Below the pieces are notes generated by a model that made no database searches, was not told where the DNA came from, and worked only from the letters and a program-made list of their open reading frames with translations. 59,904 bases of DNA from Asaia bogorensis (GTDB lineage Bacteria > Pseudomonadota > Alphaproteobacteria > Acetobacterales > Acetobacteraceae). The translations under genes were made by a program, and so were the position numbers. Positions 29,527 through 38,364 of the stretch are shown here, piece after piece. The stretch lies in NCBI GenBank assembly GCA_945897825.1, contig CAMDGX010000018.1, positions 1-59,904 on the forward strand, given 5' to 3'. Every line of letters begins with the position of its first letter. The stretch's first letter is position 1.

Positions 29527-30738
29527 ATGGCCCTCGATACCGGCTTCGTCCGCTCCCGCTTTCCGGCCTTGGCCGATGGCTTCGCCTATTTCGACAATGC
29601 CGGCGGGTCGCTGGTGCTGCGCGAGGTGGCGGAGCGGGTGTCGGAATACCTGCTGACCACCAGCGTGCAGACCGGGGCCAGCTACGGCCATTCGCAGCGG
29701 GCCTCGGCGCGGATGGCCGAGGCGCGGGCGCGGGTGGCGCTGTGGATGGGGGCGCGACGGGCGGAGGAGATCGTGTTCGGGCCGTCGACCACGGTGCTGG
29801 CGCAGTTCCTGGCCAAGGCGATGGCCGGGCGGCTGGCGCCGGGAGACGAGGTGGTGGTGACGGATTTCGACCACGAATCGAACATCGGGCCGTGGCGGGC
29901 GCTGGAGAAGGCGGGGCTGGTGATCCGCGAGTGGAAGATCGACCGCACCACGATGCGCCCGGACCTCGGCGCGCTGGAGGCGCTGCTGGGGAAGCGGACG
30001 AAGCTGGTGGCGGTGACGCATGCCTCCAACATCCTGGGCACGATCAACCCGATCGCCGAGATCGCGCGGCTGGTGCATGCGGCCGGGGCGGAGCTGGTGG
30101 TGGATGCGGTGGCGTTCGCGCCGCACCGGGCGCTCGATGTCGCGGCGTGGGACGTCGATTATTATCTGTTCAGTTTCTACAAGACGTACGGGCCGCATTT
30201 CGCGGTGATGTACGGCAAGCACGACCGGCTGCTGGAGTTGGACGGGCTGTATCACTACTTCTACGGGCGGGACAAAGTGCCGGCGAAGCTGGAGCCGGGC
30301 AATGCCAGCTACGAGGCGGCGTGGGGGGCGGCGGGGATCGTCGACTACCTGGAGGCGCTGGGTGGCGGCAGCGGGCGGGCGGCGCTGGAGCGGGGCTTTG
30401 CCGGGATCGCGGCGCATGAGGCCGCGCTGGCGGAGCGGCTGCTGGGGTTCCTGCGCGGGCGCAACGACGTGCGGATCATCGGCGAGGCGACATCGGACCA
30501 GGCGGTGCGGGTGCCGACGATCTCGTTCAAGGCGGCAGGGCGGGATGCGGCGGCGATCGTGGCGCAGGTGGATCGCGACGGGATCGGCATGCGCCATGGC
30601 GACTTCCACTCGCGCCGGCTGGTGGAGGCGCTGGGGCTGGACGATGGCGGCGGCGTGCTGCGCGCCTCCATGGTGCACTACAACACGCTGGAGGAAGTGG
30701 ACCGGCTGGTGGAGAGCCTCGCGCGCGCGATGGCGTAG
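29527..30738 (+). CDS. Class V aminotransferase, cysteine desulfurase-like (TIGR01976-type)
   Basis: A 403-residue PLP enzyme of the NifS/CsdA-like fold. The N-terminal FPALADGFAYFDNAGGSLV is the family entry motif. Substrate and PLP contacts appear at TDFDHESNIGPW and VTHASNILGTINPI, the PLP-Asp at VVDAVAFAPHRALDV, and the Schiff-base Lys in LFSFYKTYGPHFAVMYG. A clear catalytic Cys loop of true desulfurases is not obvious, so a desulfurase activity is uncertain. GAAAGG lies before the ATG at 29527. Confidence 0.85.
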   Translation: MALDTGFVRSRFPALADGFAYFDNAGGSLVLREVAERVSEYLLTTSVQTGASYGHSQRASARMAEARARVALWMGARRAEEIVFGPSTTVLAQFLAKAMAGRLAPGDEVVVTDFDHESNIGPWRALEKAGLVIREWKIDRTTMRPDLGALEALLGKRTKLVAVTHASNILGTINPIAEIARLVHAAGAELVVDAVAFAPHRALDVAAWDVDYYLFSFYKTYGPHFAVMYGKHDRLLELDGLYHYFYGRDKVPAKLEPGNASYEAAWGAAGIVDYLEALGGGSGRAALERGFAGIAAHEAALAERLLGFLRGRNDVRIIGEATSDQAVRVPTISFKAAGRDAAAIVAQVDRDGIGMRHGDFHSRRLVEALGLDDGGGVLRASMVHYNTLEEVDRLVESLARAMA

Positions 30739-30750
30739 CGCGGGCGGCGT

Positions 30751-30782
30751 CCGCTGCGTCCGGCTGCGGGCGGACGCAGCGG
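30751..30782. terminator. Perfect 12-bp-stem hairpin between convergent genes
   Basis: CCGCTGCGTCCG (30751-30762) pairs exactly with CGGACGCAGCGG (30771-30782) around an 8-nt loop. It lies between the class V aminotransferase (+) and the DUF883 gene (-). Confidence 0.8.
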
Positions 30783-30788
30783 CGGGGA

Positions 30789-31172
30789 TCAGTCGCGGCC
30801 GCGGCCGACCATCATGCCGATGGCGAAGCAGGCGATGCCGGTGACGGCGAGCGCCATGAACGGCTGGTCGCGGACCATCTGGCCGGTGGATTCCATGGCC
30901 TGGCCGCCGCGGGTGGAGATGGTGTCGCGGGCCTGTTCGGCGGCGTCGCGGACGGTGGATTTCACCCGTTCCATGCCTTCGCGCGCCTGCTCGGCGACGC
31001 CGGCGGTGGATTGCCAGGAGCCGGTGGCGGCGCCGCCCTCGGGTGCGTTGCCGGCCTTGGGCTGGCCGTGGGACGAGGCACCGGACTGGGTGCCGGGCTG
31101 GCCGGGAACGCTGTCCTTGCTGTGGGCCCCGAGGGAGGAGGCGGCACCGCCCTGCGGCTGTTTCTCTTGCAT
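30789..31172 (-). CDS. DUF883/ElaB-YqjD-like membrane-anchored protein
   Basis: A 127-residue protein with a Gly/Gln/Ser-rich N-terminus, an amphipathic helix (GVAEQAREGMERVKSTVRDA), and a C-terminal membrane anchor (PFMALAVTGIACFAIGMMVG) ending RGRD. ElaB/YqjD/DUF883 proteins tether to the inner membrane and some bind ribosomes in stationary phase. It is followed upstream by two YsnF-domain genes on the same strand, consistent with a general stress or stationary-phase group. Confidence 0.75.
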   Translation of the reverse strand: MQEKQPQGGAASSLGAHSKDSVPGQPGTQSGASSHGQPKAGNAPEGGAATGSWQSTAGVAEQAREGMERVKSTVRDAAEQARDTISTRGGQAMESTGQMVRDQPFMALAVTGIACFAIGMMVGRGRD

Positions 31173-31270
31173 GTTGCGAGCTCCGTGATGGGGTCAAATG
31201 GAAGCGACGGAAAAGGGGACGCGACCGGCAATGCCGGCCACGCCCCCCGGGTTCCGCCGCCGGGCTGGTG

Positions 31271-32365
31271 TCAGGGCTTGCGCGTCTTGTTCTTGTCGCT
31301 GAGGTCGGTGCCGAGGGTGCGATCGACCGCGCGGCTGGCCATGGTGCCAGGCGGGTTGCCGGGCGCGCCGTCGGGCGGGGAGGCGGAGGTGGCGCCGGGG
31401 GTTTTGCCGCCGGTTTCGTCCTGCACGTCGACCTCGGTGCGGCGCACCGTGTCCTGGACGGTCTCGGTGCGCTCGGTGGCGTCCTTGCGCATCACGACCT
31501 CGCCGGTGACGCGCGTTTCCTTGGCCACCACGGCTTCCTCGCCGTGCTCCACCGCTTCGATGGTGCGTTCGCGGAACAGGTCGTCGCCAGGCCTGGCGGC
31601 GCGGTCCACGGCGCGGCGCTCCACCTCCACGTTCTCGCTGTGCAGCGTCACCTGCTCGTTCACCGGCGTTTCGACGACATAGGAGCGCACGCGCACGCGG
31701 CCGCGTTCCACGTCGCGCTTGCCGATCTGGACGCGTTCCTCGGCCAGCGGGATGACCTCGTCGCGGGCCGTGGCGGATGCGCGCCTGGGGGCGGCGCCGG
31801 AGGCGGGCGTCATGGGCGCGGTGTTGCCGGCGCCGGCCATGCGGCCCTGCTCGTTGGTCATGCTGCCGGGGGCGGGGTGGTTGGAGAAGTCGCCGCCGGC
31901 GCCGCCGGGGCGGGCGATGACGGGCTCGTTGGTGGTGCCGGCGACGCCGATCTCGGGCGATGTCGGCAGCGTGGTGGCGGCATCGGACGCGTATTCGCCG
32001 CTCCAGCCGGAGGCGCGCCATTGCGCCTCGCGGTTCTCGAGGTCGACGGCGCCGTGGCTCTCGAGGACATCCATGGCGTCGTCGATCTGGTCTTCCTCGA
32101 CCTCGGCGGAGACCAGGAAGCTGCCGCGGCGCAGGCCCTCGGCATAGGTGGTGCGGTCCTCATCCGGGACGAACAGGTCGCGCAGGGCGGCCCAGAAGCC
32201 ACGGTCTTCCTCGCCCACGCTGGCGGCGGACGGCGCATCGACGCGGCTGCCGTCGCCATGGACGCGGACGGCGGCGCGGTTGAGCAACAGGTCGCGCACC
32301 AGGTGGTCGGCGGCGGCATCGGCTTCGGCACGGCTGTCGAACATCGCGGTGATCATGCGTGTCAT
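31271..32365 (-). CDS. YsnF/AvaK (DUF2382) domain protein with N-terminal general-stress domain
   Basis: A 364-residue protein. N-terminal 1-110: compact alpha/beta part (ITAMFDSRAEADAAADHLV, SFLVSAEVEEDQIDDAMDVL) as in heat/general-stress proteins of the YflT/DUF1269 type. Middle: Gly/Pro/Ala-rich linker. C-terminal 200-320: DUF2382 region beginning VIPLAEERVQIGKRDVERGR, with VEVERRAVDRAA and VRRTEVDVQD, charged beta-strand repeats of the YsnF family. GGGAG lies before the ATG at 32365. Expected to be stress-induced; the molecular role of the family is unknown. The second DUF2382 gene ends 5 nt upstream, so they are co-transcribed. Confidence 0.8.
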   Translation of the reverse strand: MTRMITAMFDSRAEADAAADHLVRDLLLNRAAVRVHGDGSRVDAPSAASVGEEDRGFWAALRDLFVPDEDRTTYAEGLRRGSFLVSAEVEEDQIDDAMDVLESHGAVDLENREAQWRASGWSGEYASDAATTLPTSPEIGVAGTTNEPVIARPGGAGGDFSNHPAPGSMTNEQGRMAGAGNTAPMTPASGAAPRRASATARDEVIPLAEERVQIGKRDVERGRVRVRSYVVETPVNEQVTLHSENVEVERRAVDRAARPGDDLFRERTIEAVEHGEEAVVAKETRVTGEVVMRKDATERTETVQDTVRRTEVDVQDETGGKTPGATSASPPDGAPGNPPGTMASRAVDRTLGTDLSDKNKTRKP

Positions 32366-32370
32366 CAACA

Positions 32371-32898
32371 CTACTCCCTGGAAAGATCAGGCGGCGCGGC
32401 TGCGCCGGGGGAAAGATCAGGCGGCGCGGCTGCGCCGGGGGAAGGGTCGGGCGGCGCGGTGGCGCCGGGTTCGTTCGTGGCCGTGTCGGGGTGGGCGCCG
32501 TTCTCCGCCTCATCGGCGGCGACGCGGGTGACTTCGGCGTGCTGCACGCGGCGGCGCACCGGGACGGCGACGTTCTCCTCGACCGTCTCGAGGCGCAGGT
32601 GCAGTTCCTCGCGCAGGCGCAGGCGGCGCTCGACGACGAGCACCTCCTCCACCACCGGGACCACCACGACGTCGCCCTCCTGGCGGACGGCGGGGACCTC
32701 GGATACGTCGCGGTCGATCGGCACGCGCTGCACCGAGGCGCGGCGGCCATGCAAGGTGGCGCGCAGCGTTTCCTCCACCTCCTCGGTCGTCAGGTGAATG
32801 CGCACCAGGCCGTGCGCGACCTCGCTCGTGTCGATGCGCACGCGCTCCTCCGCGAGTGGAATGCGGTCGGTTGGCTGGTCGTCCGGCGGAAGCGCCAC
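32371..32898 (-). CDS. Second YsnF/DUF2382 domain protein with repeat-encoded tail
   Basis: A 175-residue protein. The DUF2382 domain begins RIPLAEERVRIDTSEVAHG and contains VPIDRDVSEVPAVRQEGDVV and a charged strand region (RLRLREELHLRLETVEENV). The C-terminal tail is built from near-identical 10-residue units (SPGAAAPPDL). The GTG at 32898 is chosen because AAAGGA stands 7 nt before it; the longer frame upstream is Pro/Cys-rich and not convincing. It ends 5 nt before the ATG of the other DUF2382 gene, forming a tandem pair. Confidence 0.75.
   Translation of the reverse strand: MALPPDDQPTDRIPLAEERVRIDTSEVAHGLVRIHLTTEEVEETLRATLHGRRASVQRVPIDRDVSEVPAVRQEGDVVVVPVVEEVLVVERRLRLREELHLRLETVEENVAVPVRRRVQHAEVTRVAADEAENGAHPDTATNEPGATAPPDPSPGAAAPPDLSPGAAAPPDLSRE
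32381..32470. repeat. Three tandem 30-bp in-frame repeats
   Basis: Units 32381-32410 and 32411-32440 are identical (GAAAGATCAGGCGGCGCGGC followed by TGCGCCGGGG); 32441-32470 is a diverged third unit. They encode 10-residue SPGAAAPPDL-like units in the C-terminal tail of the DUF2382 protein, so copy-number change would keep the frame. Confidence 0.95.
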
Positions 32899-33028
32899 GG
32901 CTTCGTCCTTTGGATGCGGGAGGGGGTGCACCGGGCTCGTCGTGGGGGGCGGGACCGCAGCCTGTGGCGCGCGGCCGGTGTGGATGAGGCAACGGCACCG
33001 CGGCGCGATGGTTCCTGCGGATGCGTGC

Positions 33029-34939
33029 TCAGCGCGCCGGGGGCGGGGGGCGGGCGAGGGCGGCGCAGGCGTTGTCCTCGCCGATGCCGAACTGGATGGT
33101 GGGCAGCAGGGCGGCGGGGGCGAACAGCAGGCCGAGGCCGACGGCGCCGGCGCCGCGGGCGGCAAGTTCGCCGGCCTCGGGCGCGAAGTTCGGGTTCTTC
33201 AGCGTGCCGGTGATGCGGATGGGAGCGGCGAGTGTTCCGATGGTGAAATGCTTGGCGCGGGTGCGCAGCTCGGCGCGGATCGCCTCGCTGCGCAGGTCGA
33301 GCGTGCCCTGGACCACGGTGCGGTCGTCGCCCGTATCGAGCAGCAGGGTGCGGGTGGTGAGCATGCCGCGACCCAGGGCGAGGTCGCCGATCAGGCAGCG
33401 CACCGGCGTGCGGTCGGGCAGGCCGAGGGCGGAGAACACCGCCTCGCCGATCTGCAGGCCGGAGAGGTCGACGACCAGCTGGCTCATCGAGCCGCCGGCC
33501 ATGAAGAAGGTGAGGCGGCCGGTGCCGCGCTGGAGGATCTCGGCCAGCGAGCGGCCGACCGAGTCGATCTCGATACGGCCGCCGAGCAGGCCGTTGCCCT
33601 CGAACAGGTCGCCGGCGGCGGCCAGCAGGCGGCGGAGGTCCAGGCGGCGCATCTGGAGGTCGGCACGGGTGCGCATGCCGCCCTCGGCGGGGGTCATGTC
33701 GATCGTACCCTCGATCGCGCCTCGCCCGACCGTCATGCGGGCATCGGTGAGGCGGATGCGGCCGTCCTCGATGTCCAGGCGCGTGGCGAAGGCGTCGAAG
33801 GGCGGCGCGCGGCCGATGATGCGCTCGCCGCGATAGGCGATGTGGAAATCGGCCGCGGCGATGCGCGGCAGGTCCATGGGGATGTTGGGGATCAGGCGGG
33901 GATTGGCCTCGGCGCGGGCGACGGCCTGGCGCTGTTCGGGGGTGAGGCCGGGGGTGGTGGCGCGGCCGGGCTGGGAGCCGATGAAGCCGGCGAGGTCCTG
34001 GAGGTCGAGCTTCTCGGATGCGAGTTCGCCGGCCAGGACCGGACGGGGGCCGGTGAGGTCGAGGGCGAGGTCGCCGCGCAGGTCGCTGCTGCCGAGCTGG
34101 CCCTGGAGGCCGGCGAGCTTCACCACGCCGGCCTCGAAGCTGGTGGCGGCGGCGAGGCGGAAGGGTGGTGTGGGCGGCAGGGGGATGCCGGTGAGTGCCT
34201 CGAGCCCGTCGAGGCTGGCGCCGGCCAGTTCGATCTGCAGCCGGGCGGCGGCGGGCTGGAGCGGGCCGGCGACGGTGCCGCTGGCCGAAAGCTCGGCGCT
34301 GCCGCTCTGCAACCGGGCCTCGACCGCGTAGGGCAAGGCGCTGTCGGCCAGGGTGGTGGCGGGGGCGCCGCGGATGCGGCCGGTGACCGGCTGGCCGCCG
34401 TAGCTGCCGTCGATATCGGCGGTGATGGTGGCGTCGGCCTCGGTGGCGAGCAGGACGCGGCCCTGGGCGCCGATGCGGGCGAGCTGGAGGTCCACGGCAC
34501 CGTCCTGCACGCGCAGGACGCCGATGCGCGGTCCGGCGCCAGCGCCGCCCTGCAAGGCGAAGGTGTAGTTGTTGGCGCCGTCTGGCTGCTGCACCGCGGC
34601 CACGCGCAGGCCGGTGAGCGTTGCCTCGGGGACGTCCGGCAGGCCGCCGCGCCACACCGGGCCGAGGGACAGGGTCAGGTCGAGACGGGCGACAGTGGCG
34701 AAGGCGGGGGCCGCGGCCGCCAGTTCGGGGGGGCTGGCAATGCGGACGTCGTGCAGGGCGATGCGCAGCGGGCGCAGGCCGAGGAATTCCAGCCGCCCGA
34801 CCTGCACGTCGCGCCCCAGCGCCGTGCTGGCGCGCGCGGCGAAGATCGGGCGCAGCCATAGCGGCGCGGTGGCGACGGCGGTGCCGGCCAGGGCCAGGAC
34901 CGCCGCCCCGGCGATCGCCCATCGCCAGGCCGGGCGCAT
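33029..34939 (-). CDS. AsmA family protein
   Basis: A 636-residue envelope protein with a single N-terminal membrane helix (WAIAGAAVLALAGTAVATAP) followed by a long repeating-beta periplasmic part. AsmA features: FAARASTALGRDVQVGRLEF early, then recurrent PxLxGELxS-type strands (RPVLAGELASEKLDLQDLAG), and the C-terminal AsmA signature with RIEIDSVGRSLAEILQ and GTGRLTFFMAGGSMS. AsmA-like proteins act in lipid transport between membranes. Length is typical. The start at 34939 gives the membrane helix directly. Confidence 0.88.
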   Translation of the reverse strand: MRPAWRWAIAGAAVLALAGTAVATAPLWLRPIFAARASTALGRDVQVGRLEFLGLRPLRIALHDVRIASPPELAAAAPAFATVARLDLTLSLGPVWRGGLPDVPEATLTGLRVAAVQQPDGANNYTFALQGGAGAGPRIGVLRVQDGAVDLQLARIGAQGRVLLATEADATITADIDGSYGGQPVTGRIRGAPATTLADSALPYAVEARLQSGSAELSASGTVAGPLQPAAARLQIELAGASLDGLEALTGIPLPPTPPFRLAAATSFEAGVVKLAGLQGQLGSSDLRGDLALDLTGPRPVLAGELASEKLDLQDLAGFIGSQPGRATTPGLTPEQRQAVARAEANPRLIPNIPMDLPRIAAADFHIAYRGERIIGRAPPFDAFATRLDIEDGRIRLTDARMTVGRGAIEGTIDMTPAEGGMRTRADLQMRRLDLRRLLAAAGDLFEGNGLLGGRIEIDSVGRSLAEILQRGTGRLTFFMAGGSMSQLVVDLSGLQIGEAVFSALGLPDRTPVRCLIGDLALGRGMLTTRTLLLDTGDDRTVVQGTLDLRSEAIRAELRTRAKHFTIGTLAAPIRITGTLKNPNFAPEAGELAARGAGAVGLGLLFAPAALLPTIQFGIGEDNACAALARPPPPAR

Positions 34940-35109
34940 CGCGCGGCGCTCCGTCAGCGACCGCCTTGCGTTCGGGGGCGTATCCGGTGCGTGTTCCGGT
35001 TCCGGATCATCGTGTCCTCCGTTTGCGCTGCGGTCTTCCTCAACGCCGACGGCAGGGGCGGGTTGCGCGCGGGCGCCGGAGGCTCGACGTTGGGGGAAGG
35101 AGGCACGCC

Positions 35110-35931
35110 ATGGACCCGACGAATCCGAACGACGCCCGGCAGACGCGCTCGCACAGCTATCGGCTGGCGGTGGAGGACACCGACTTCCTGCTGCGCCAGG
35201 AAATGCGCGCGATGCGCTTCAGCCTCGAATACGCCAAGGCGGACCTGCTGCTGCGCGACTGGGGGGTGCGGTCGACGATCATCGTGTTCGGGAGCGCGCG
35301 GGTGGCGGCCCCCGAGCAGGTGGCGGCGGCGGAGCTGGTGTCGCACACGGAGGCGGATGCGGAGGTGCTGGCGCGGATGCGGCGGCAATTGCCGTGGTAC
35401 GAAGGGGCCCGGTCCTTCGCCCGCATCGCCTCCGAGCGCGGGGGGGCGCTGGCGCCGCGCAATCGGTGGCACGACAACGTCATCGCGACCGGCGGCGGCG
35501 GCGGGATCATGGAGGCGGCGAACCGCGGCGCGCACGAGGCCGGGGCGCCCAGCATCGGGTTCAACATCACGCTGCCGATGGAGCAGCTGCCCAACCCCTA
35601 CATCACGCCGGAGCTGAGCTTCCGCTTCCACTACTTCGCGATGCGCAAGATGCACCTGGCGATGCGGGCCAACGCGCTGGTGGTGTTCCCCGGCGGGTTC
35701 GGCACTTTCGACGAGCTGTTCGAGATCCTGACGCTGACGCAGACGCGCAAGATGGGGCCCGTGCCGATCGTGCTGTTCGACGAGGGCTACTGGCGGCGGC
35801 TGGTGAACTTCGAGGCGCTGGTGGAGGAGGGGATGATCGCGCGCGACGACCTGGCGCTGTTCGACTTCGCCGACACGGCGGAGGCGATCTGGGCGCGGCT
35901 GAGCGCGCGGGGGGTGGGTGCGGCGGTGTGA
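35110..35931 (+). CDS. LOG family protein (TIGR00730-like, Rossmann fold)
   Basis: A 273-residue protein with the LOG family signatures: nucleotide-binding glycines ATGGGGGIMEAANRGA (about 135-150) and VVFPGGFGTFDELFE (about 192-206). LOG enzymes are cytokinin-riboside phosphoribohydrolases or nucleotide 5'-monophosphate nucleosidases. The N-terminal 80-residue helical extension before IVFGSARV is longer than in minimal LOG proteins. GAAGGAGG precedes the ATG. It is divergent from the AsmA gene. Confidence 0.87.
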   Translation: MDPTNPNDARQTRSHSYRLAVEDTDFLLRQEMRAMRFSLEYAKADLLLRDWGVRSTIIVFGSARVAAPEQVAAAELVSHTEADAEVLARMRRQLPWYEGARSFARIASERGGALAPRNRWHDNVIATGGGGGIMEAANRGAHEAGAPSIGFNITLPMEQLPNPYITPELSFRFHYFAMRKMHLAMRANALVVFPGGFGTFDELFEILTLTQTRKMGPVPIVLFDEGYWRRLVNFEALVEEGMIARDDLALFDFADTAEAIWARLSARGVGAAV

Positions 35932-35965
35932 TGGGAGATGTTGGAGCAGACCGACGAAGCCAAGG

Positions 35966-36076
35966 GCAGGGCTTCGCCCTGCACCCACCAAAGGCCGACG
36001 GCCTTTGGAAACCCATTCATGAGAATGGATCAGAGGTTCAGGGGCTCGGCTCCTGGCGGGTCTGGGCGGAGCCCAG
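35966..36076. repeat. Cluster of five short hairpins between convergent genes
   Basis: Successive inverted repeats: GCAGGGC/GCCCTGC (35966-35982), CCAAAGGCC/GGCCTTTGG (35988-36008), CCATTC/GAATGG (36013-36028), CAGGGGC/GCTCCTG (36039-36055), CTGGGC/GCCCAG (36062-36076). The last two match the double hairpin at 48557-48595 in reverse orientation. Probable terminators or REP-like repeat. Confidence 0.75.
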
Positions 36077-36108
36077 CCTTGCGTGCCGTTGCGCCGTAGC
36101 CCGCTGAT

Positions 36109-36360
36109 TCAATGATCCGTGGCGCGCAACTCGCCGGCGCGGACCGAGGCGATGGCGTTGTTCAGCACCTGGACCACCGCATCGTCGGACAGCGAGCGGG
36201 ACAGCATGCCCATGGCGCCGCCGAGCAGGGCGGAGGCGATGGCCAGCGAGCCGATGTTCTGGCTGGTCATGTATTCGATCGCCTTGTCGACCACCGCGCC
36301 GGCGTGGCTGAGGTCGGCCGGGCTGCCACCTTCGTCGAAGCCGTTCTCGTCGTGGGCCAT
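36109..36360 (-). CDS. Small hypothetical protein
   Basis: An 83-residue protein: acidic N-terminus (AHDENGFDEGGSPADLSHAG), then a mildly hydrophobic helical middle (IGSLAIASALLGGAMGMLS) and a polar C-terminus (VVQVLNNAIASVRAGELRAT). GAGGAG stands 8 nt before the ATG at 36360. It follows the ABC exporter gene at a 62-nt distance on the same strand. No family is recognised. Confidence 0.55.
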   Translation of the reverse strand: MAHDENGFDEGGSPADLSHAGAVVDKAIEYMTSQNIGSLAIASALLGGAMGMLSRSLSDDAVVQVLNNAIASVRAGELRATDH

Positions 36361-36422
36361 GGCTCGCACTCCTCTTGTGTTGGCCGATATGGGCCAGCGG
36401 GGCCGCGATTGGAACCCCGCGG

Positions 36423-38282
36423 CTATTTCGCCGGCGCCGCGTCCTGCTGCTCGGCCTGCATCGCCCACATGCGGGCATACACGCCACCGCGGGCGACCAG
36501 CTCGGCATGGGTGCCGCGCTCGGCCACCATGCCGTGGTCGAGCACGATGATCTCGTCGGCGTCGACCACGGTGGAGAGGCGGTGGGCGATGGTCAGCGTG
36601 GTGCGCTCGCTCGCGACGGCGCGCAGGGCGGCCTGGATTTCCTGCTCGGTGCTGGTGTCGAGCGCGCTGGTGGCCTCGTCCAGCACCAGGATCGGCGGGT
36701 CCTTCAGGATGGTGCGCGCGATGGCGACGCGCTGCTTCTCGCCGCCGGAGAGCTTGAGGCCGCGCTCGCCGACGCGGGTGTCGTAGCCCTCGGGCAGGCG
36801 CAGGACGAAATCGTGCACCTGGGCGAGGCGGGCGGCGTGTTCCACCTGGTCCTGCGTGGCGCCGGGGCGGCCATAGGCGATGTTGTAGCGGATGGTGTCG
36901 TTGAACAGCACGGTATCCTGCGGCACCACGCCGATGGCGGCGCGCAGGCTGTCCTGGGTGATGTCGCGGATGTCCTGCCCGTCGATCAGGATGCGGCCTT
37001 CGGTGGTGTCGTAGAAGCGGAACAGCAGCCGGTTGATGGTGGACTTGCCCGCGCCGGTGGGGCCGACGATGGCCAGCGAACCGCCGGCGGGGATGCGGAA
37101 GGACAGGCCCTTGAGGATCTCGCGCTCCGGCTGGTAGCCGAAGCGGACATCGTCGAACACCACCTCGCCGGGGCGGCCGGCGGCGGGGGGAGCGAGCGCG
37201 GTGGCGCCGGGCTTGTCGGCGACTTCCTGGTTCAGGGAGAGCAGGCGGAACAGCGCCTCCATGTCGGTCAGGCCCTGCTTGATCTCGCGGTAGACGAAGC
37301 CGAGCATGTTCAGCGGCTGGTAGAGCTGCATCAGGTAGGTGTTCACCAGCACGAACTTGCCCACGCTCATGGTGCCGCCGGCCACGCCCTGGGCTGCCAT
37401 CAGCATCACCACCGACAGGCCGATGGCGATGATCGCCGCCTGGCCGAGGTTGAGCATGTTCAGCGTCACCTGGTTCTTCACCGCGGCGCGCTCGTAGCGG
37501 GCCCAGCTTTCGTCGAAGCGGCGGGACTCGTGCGCCTCGTTGCCGAAATACTTGACCGTCTCGTAGTTCAGCAGGCTGTCGACGGCCTTGGTCTGCGCGT
37601 CGCTGTCGGTCTCGTTCATGGTGCGGCGGATGCGCACGCGCCAGTTGGTGAAGAACAACGTGAAGGAGAGGTACAGCGTAACCGCCAGGAGGGTGACGCT
37701 GGCGAAGCGCCAGTCGAACACGTACCAGAGGATGCCGACGACCAGCGCCACCTCGAACAGCGTCGGCAGCACGTTGAACACGGCCAGGCGCAGCACGTTC
37801 TCGATGCCCGTGGTCCCGCGCTCGATGGCGCGCGAAAGGCCGCCGGTCTGGCGGTCGAGGTGGAAGCGCAGCGACAGGCGGTGCAGGTGGCGGAAGGTTT
37901 GCAACGCGATGCGGCGCACGGTGCGCTGCTGTACGGCGGCGAAGATGGCGTCGCGCATCTCGCCGAAGCTGCTGGCGGCGATCCGCAGCAGGCCGTAGCC
38001 GACGATCAGTGCGACGGGAACGGCGATCACGGCGGCGGCGGGCAGCGTTCCGGCCGAGCCAGACGCGGGCACCAGCGCGTCGACGGCCCAGGAATACACC
38101 ACCGGCACCCACACAAGGGCGAGCTTGGCGCAGACCAGGAAGATGGCGGCGATGACCACGCGCACGCGCGCGCCCATGTCGTCGCGGGGCCAGAGATAAG
38201 GCAGGAGGGAGCCGATGGTCTGCAGGCCGGATCGGGTCTGGCCTGCGGTAAAGGTCAGCTGGGGGCCGCTGGTGCGTCTCAT
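36423..38282 (-). CDS. ABC exporter of the Atm1/HMT1 type (fused permease-ATPase)
   Basis: A 619-residue half-transporter of six N-terminal helices and one ATPase domain. Family residues include GGLSRAIERGTTGIENVLR and VDSLLNYETVKYFGNEAHE, the latter hallmark of mitochondrial-Atm1-like exporters that move glutathione-linked sulfur or metal-thiol conjugates. ATPase: Walker A VGPTGAGKST, Q-loop VPQDTVLF, signature LSGGEKQRVAIARTI, Walker B ILVLDEATSALD, H-loop AHRLST. The start at 38282 lacks a strong ribosome-binding site, but longer frames collide with the divergent NUDIX gene. Its likely role here is thiol or metal-conjugate export. Confidence 0.9.
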   Translation of the reverse strand: MRRTSGPQLTFTAGQTRSGLQTIGSLLPYLWPRDDMGARVRVVIAAIFLVCAKLALVWVPVVYSWAVDALVPASGSAGTLPAAAVIAVPVALIVGYGLLRIAASSFGEMRDAIFAAVQQRTVRRIALQTFRHLHRLSLRFHLDRQTGGLSRAIERGTTGIENVLRLAVFNVLPTLFEVALVVGILWYVFDWRFASVTLLAVTLYLSFTLFFTNWRVRIRRTMNETDSDAQTKAVDSLLNYETVKYFGNEAHESRRFDESWARYERAAVKNQVTLNMLNLGQAAIIAIGLSVVMLMAAQGVAGGTMSVGKFVLVNTYLMQLYQPLNMLGFVYREIKQGLTDMEALFRLLSLNQEVADKPGATALAPPAAGRPGEVVFDDVRFGYQPEREILKGLSFRIPAGGSLAIVGPTGAGKSTINRLLFRFYDTTEGRILIDGQDIRDITQDSLRAAIGVVPQDTVLFNDTIRYNIAYGRPGATQDQVEHAARLAQVHDFVLRLPEGYDTRVGERGLKLSGGEKQRVAIARTILKDPPILVLDEATSALDTSTEQEIQAALRAVASERTTLTIAHRLSTVVDADEIIVLDHGMVAERGTHAELVARGGVYARMWAMQAEQQDAAPAK

Positions 38283-38364
38283 GCTGCGGGATGTGGCACG
38301 CCGGACCCCGGCTGGAAAGAGATGGGGGTGGTGGGGGCTGCCATTCCGGGTTAACGCATCGGCC

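Noticed and set aside
32381-32470. CRISPR-like short repeats
   Set aside because: The 30-bp units are directly tandem with no spacers, are in frame in a coding sequence, and no cas genes are present.
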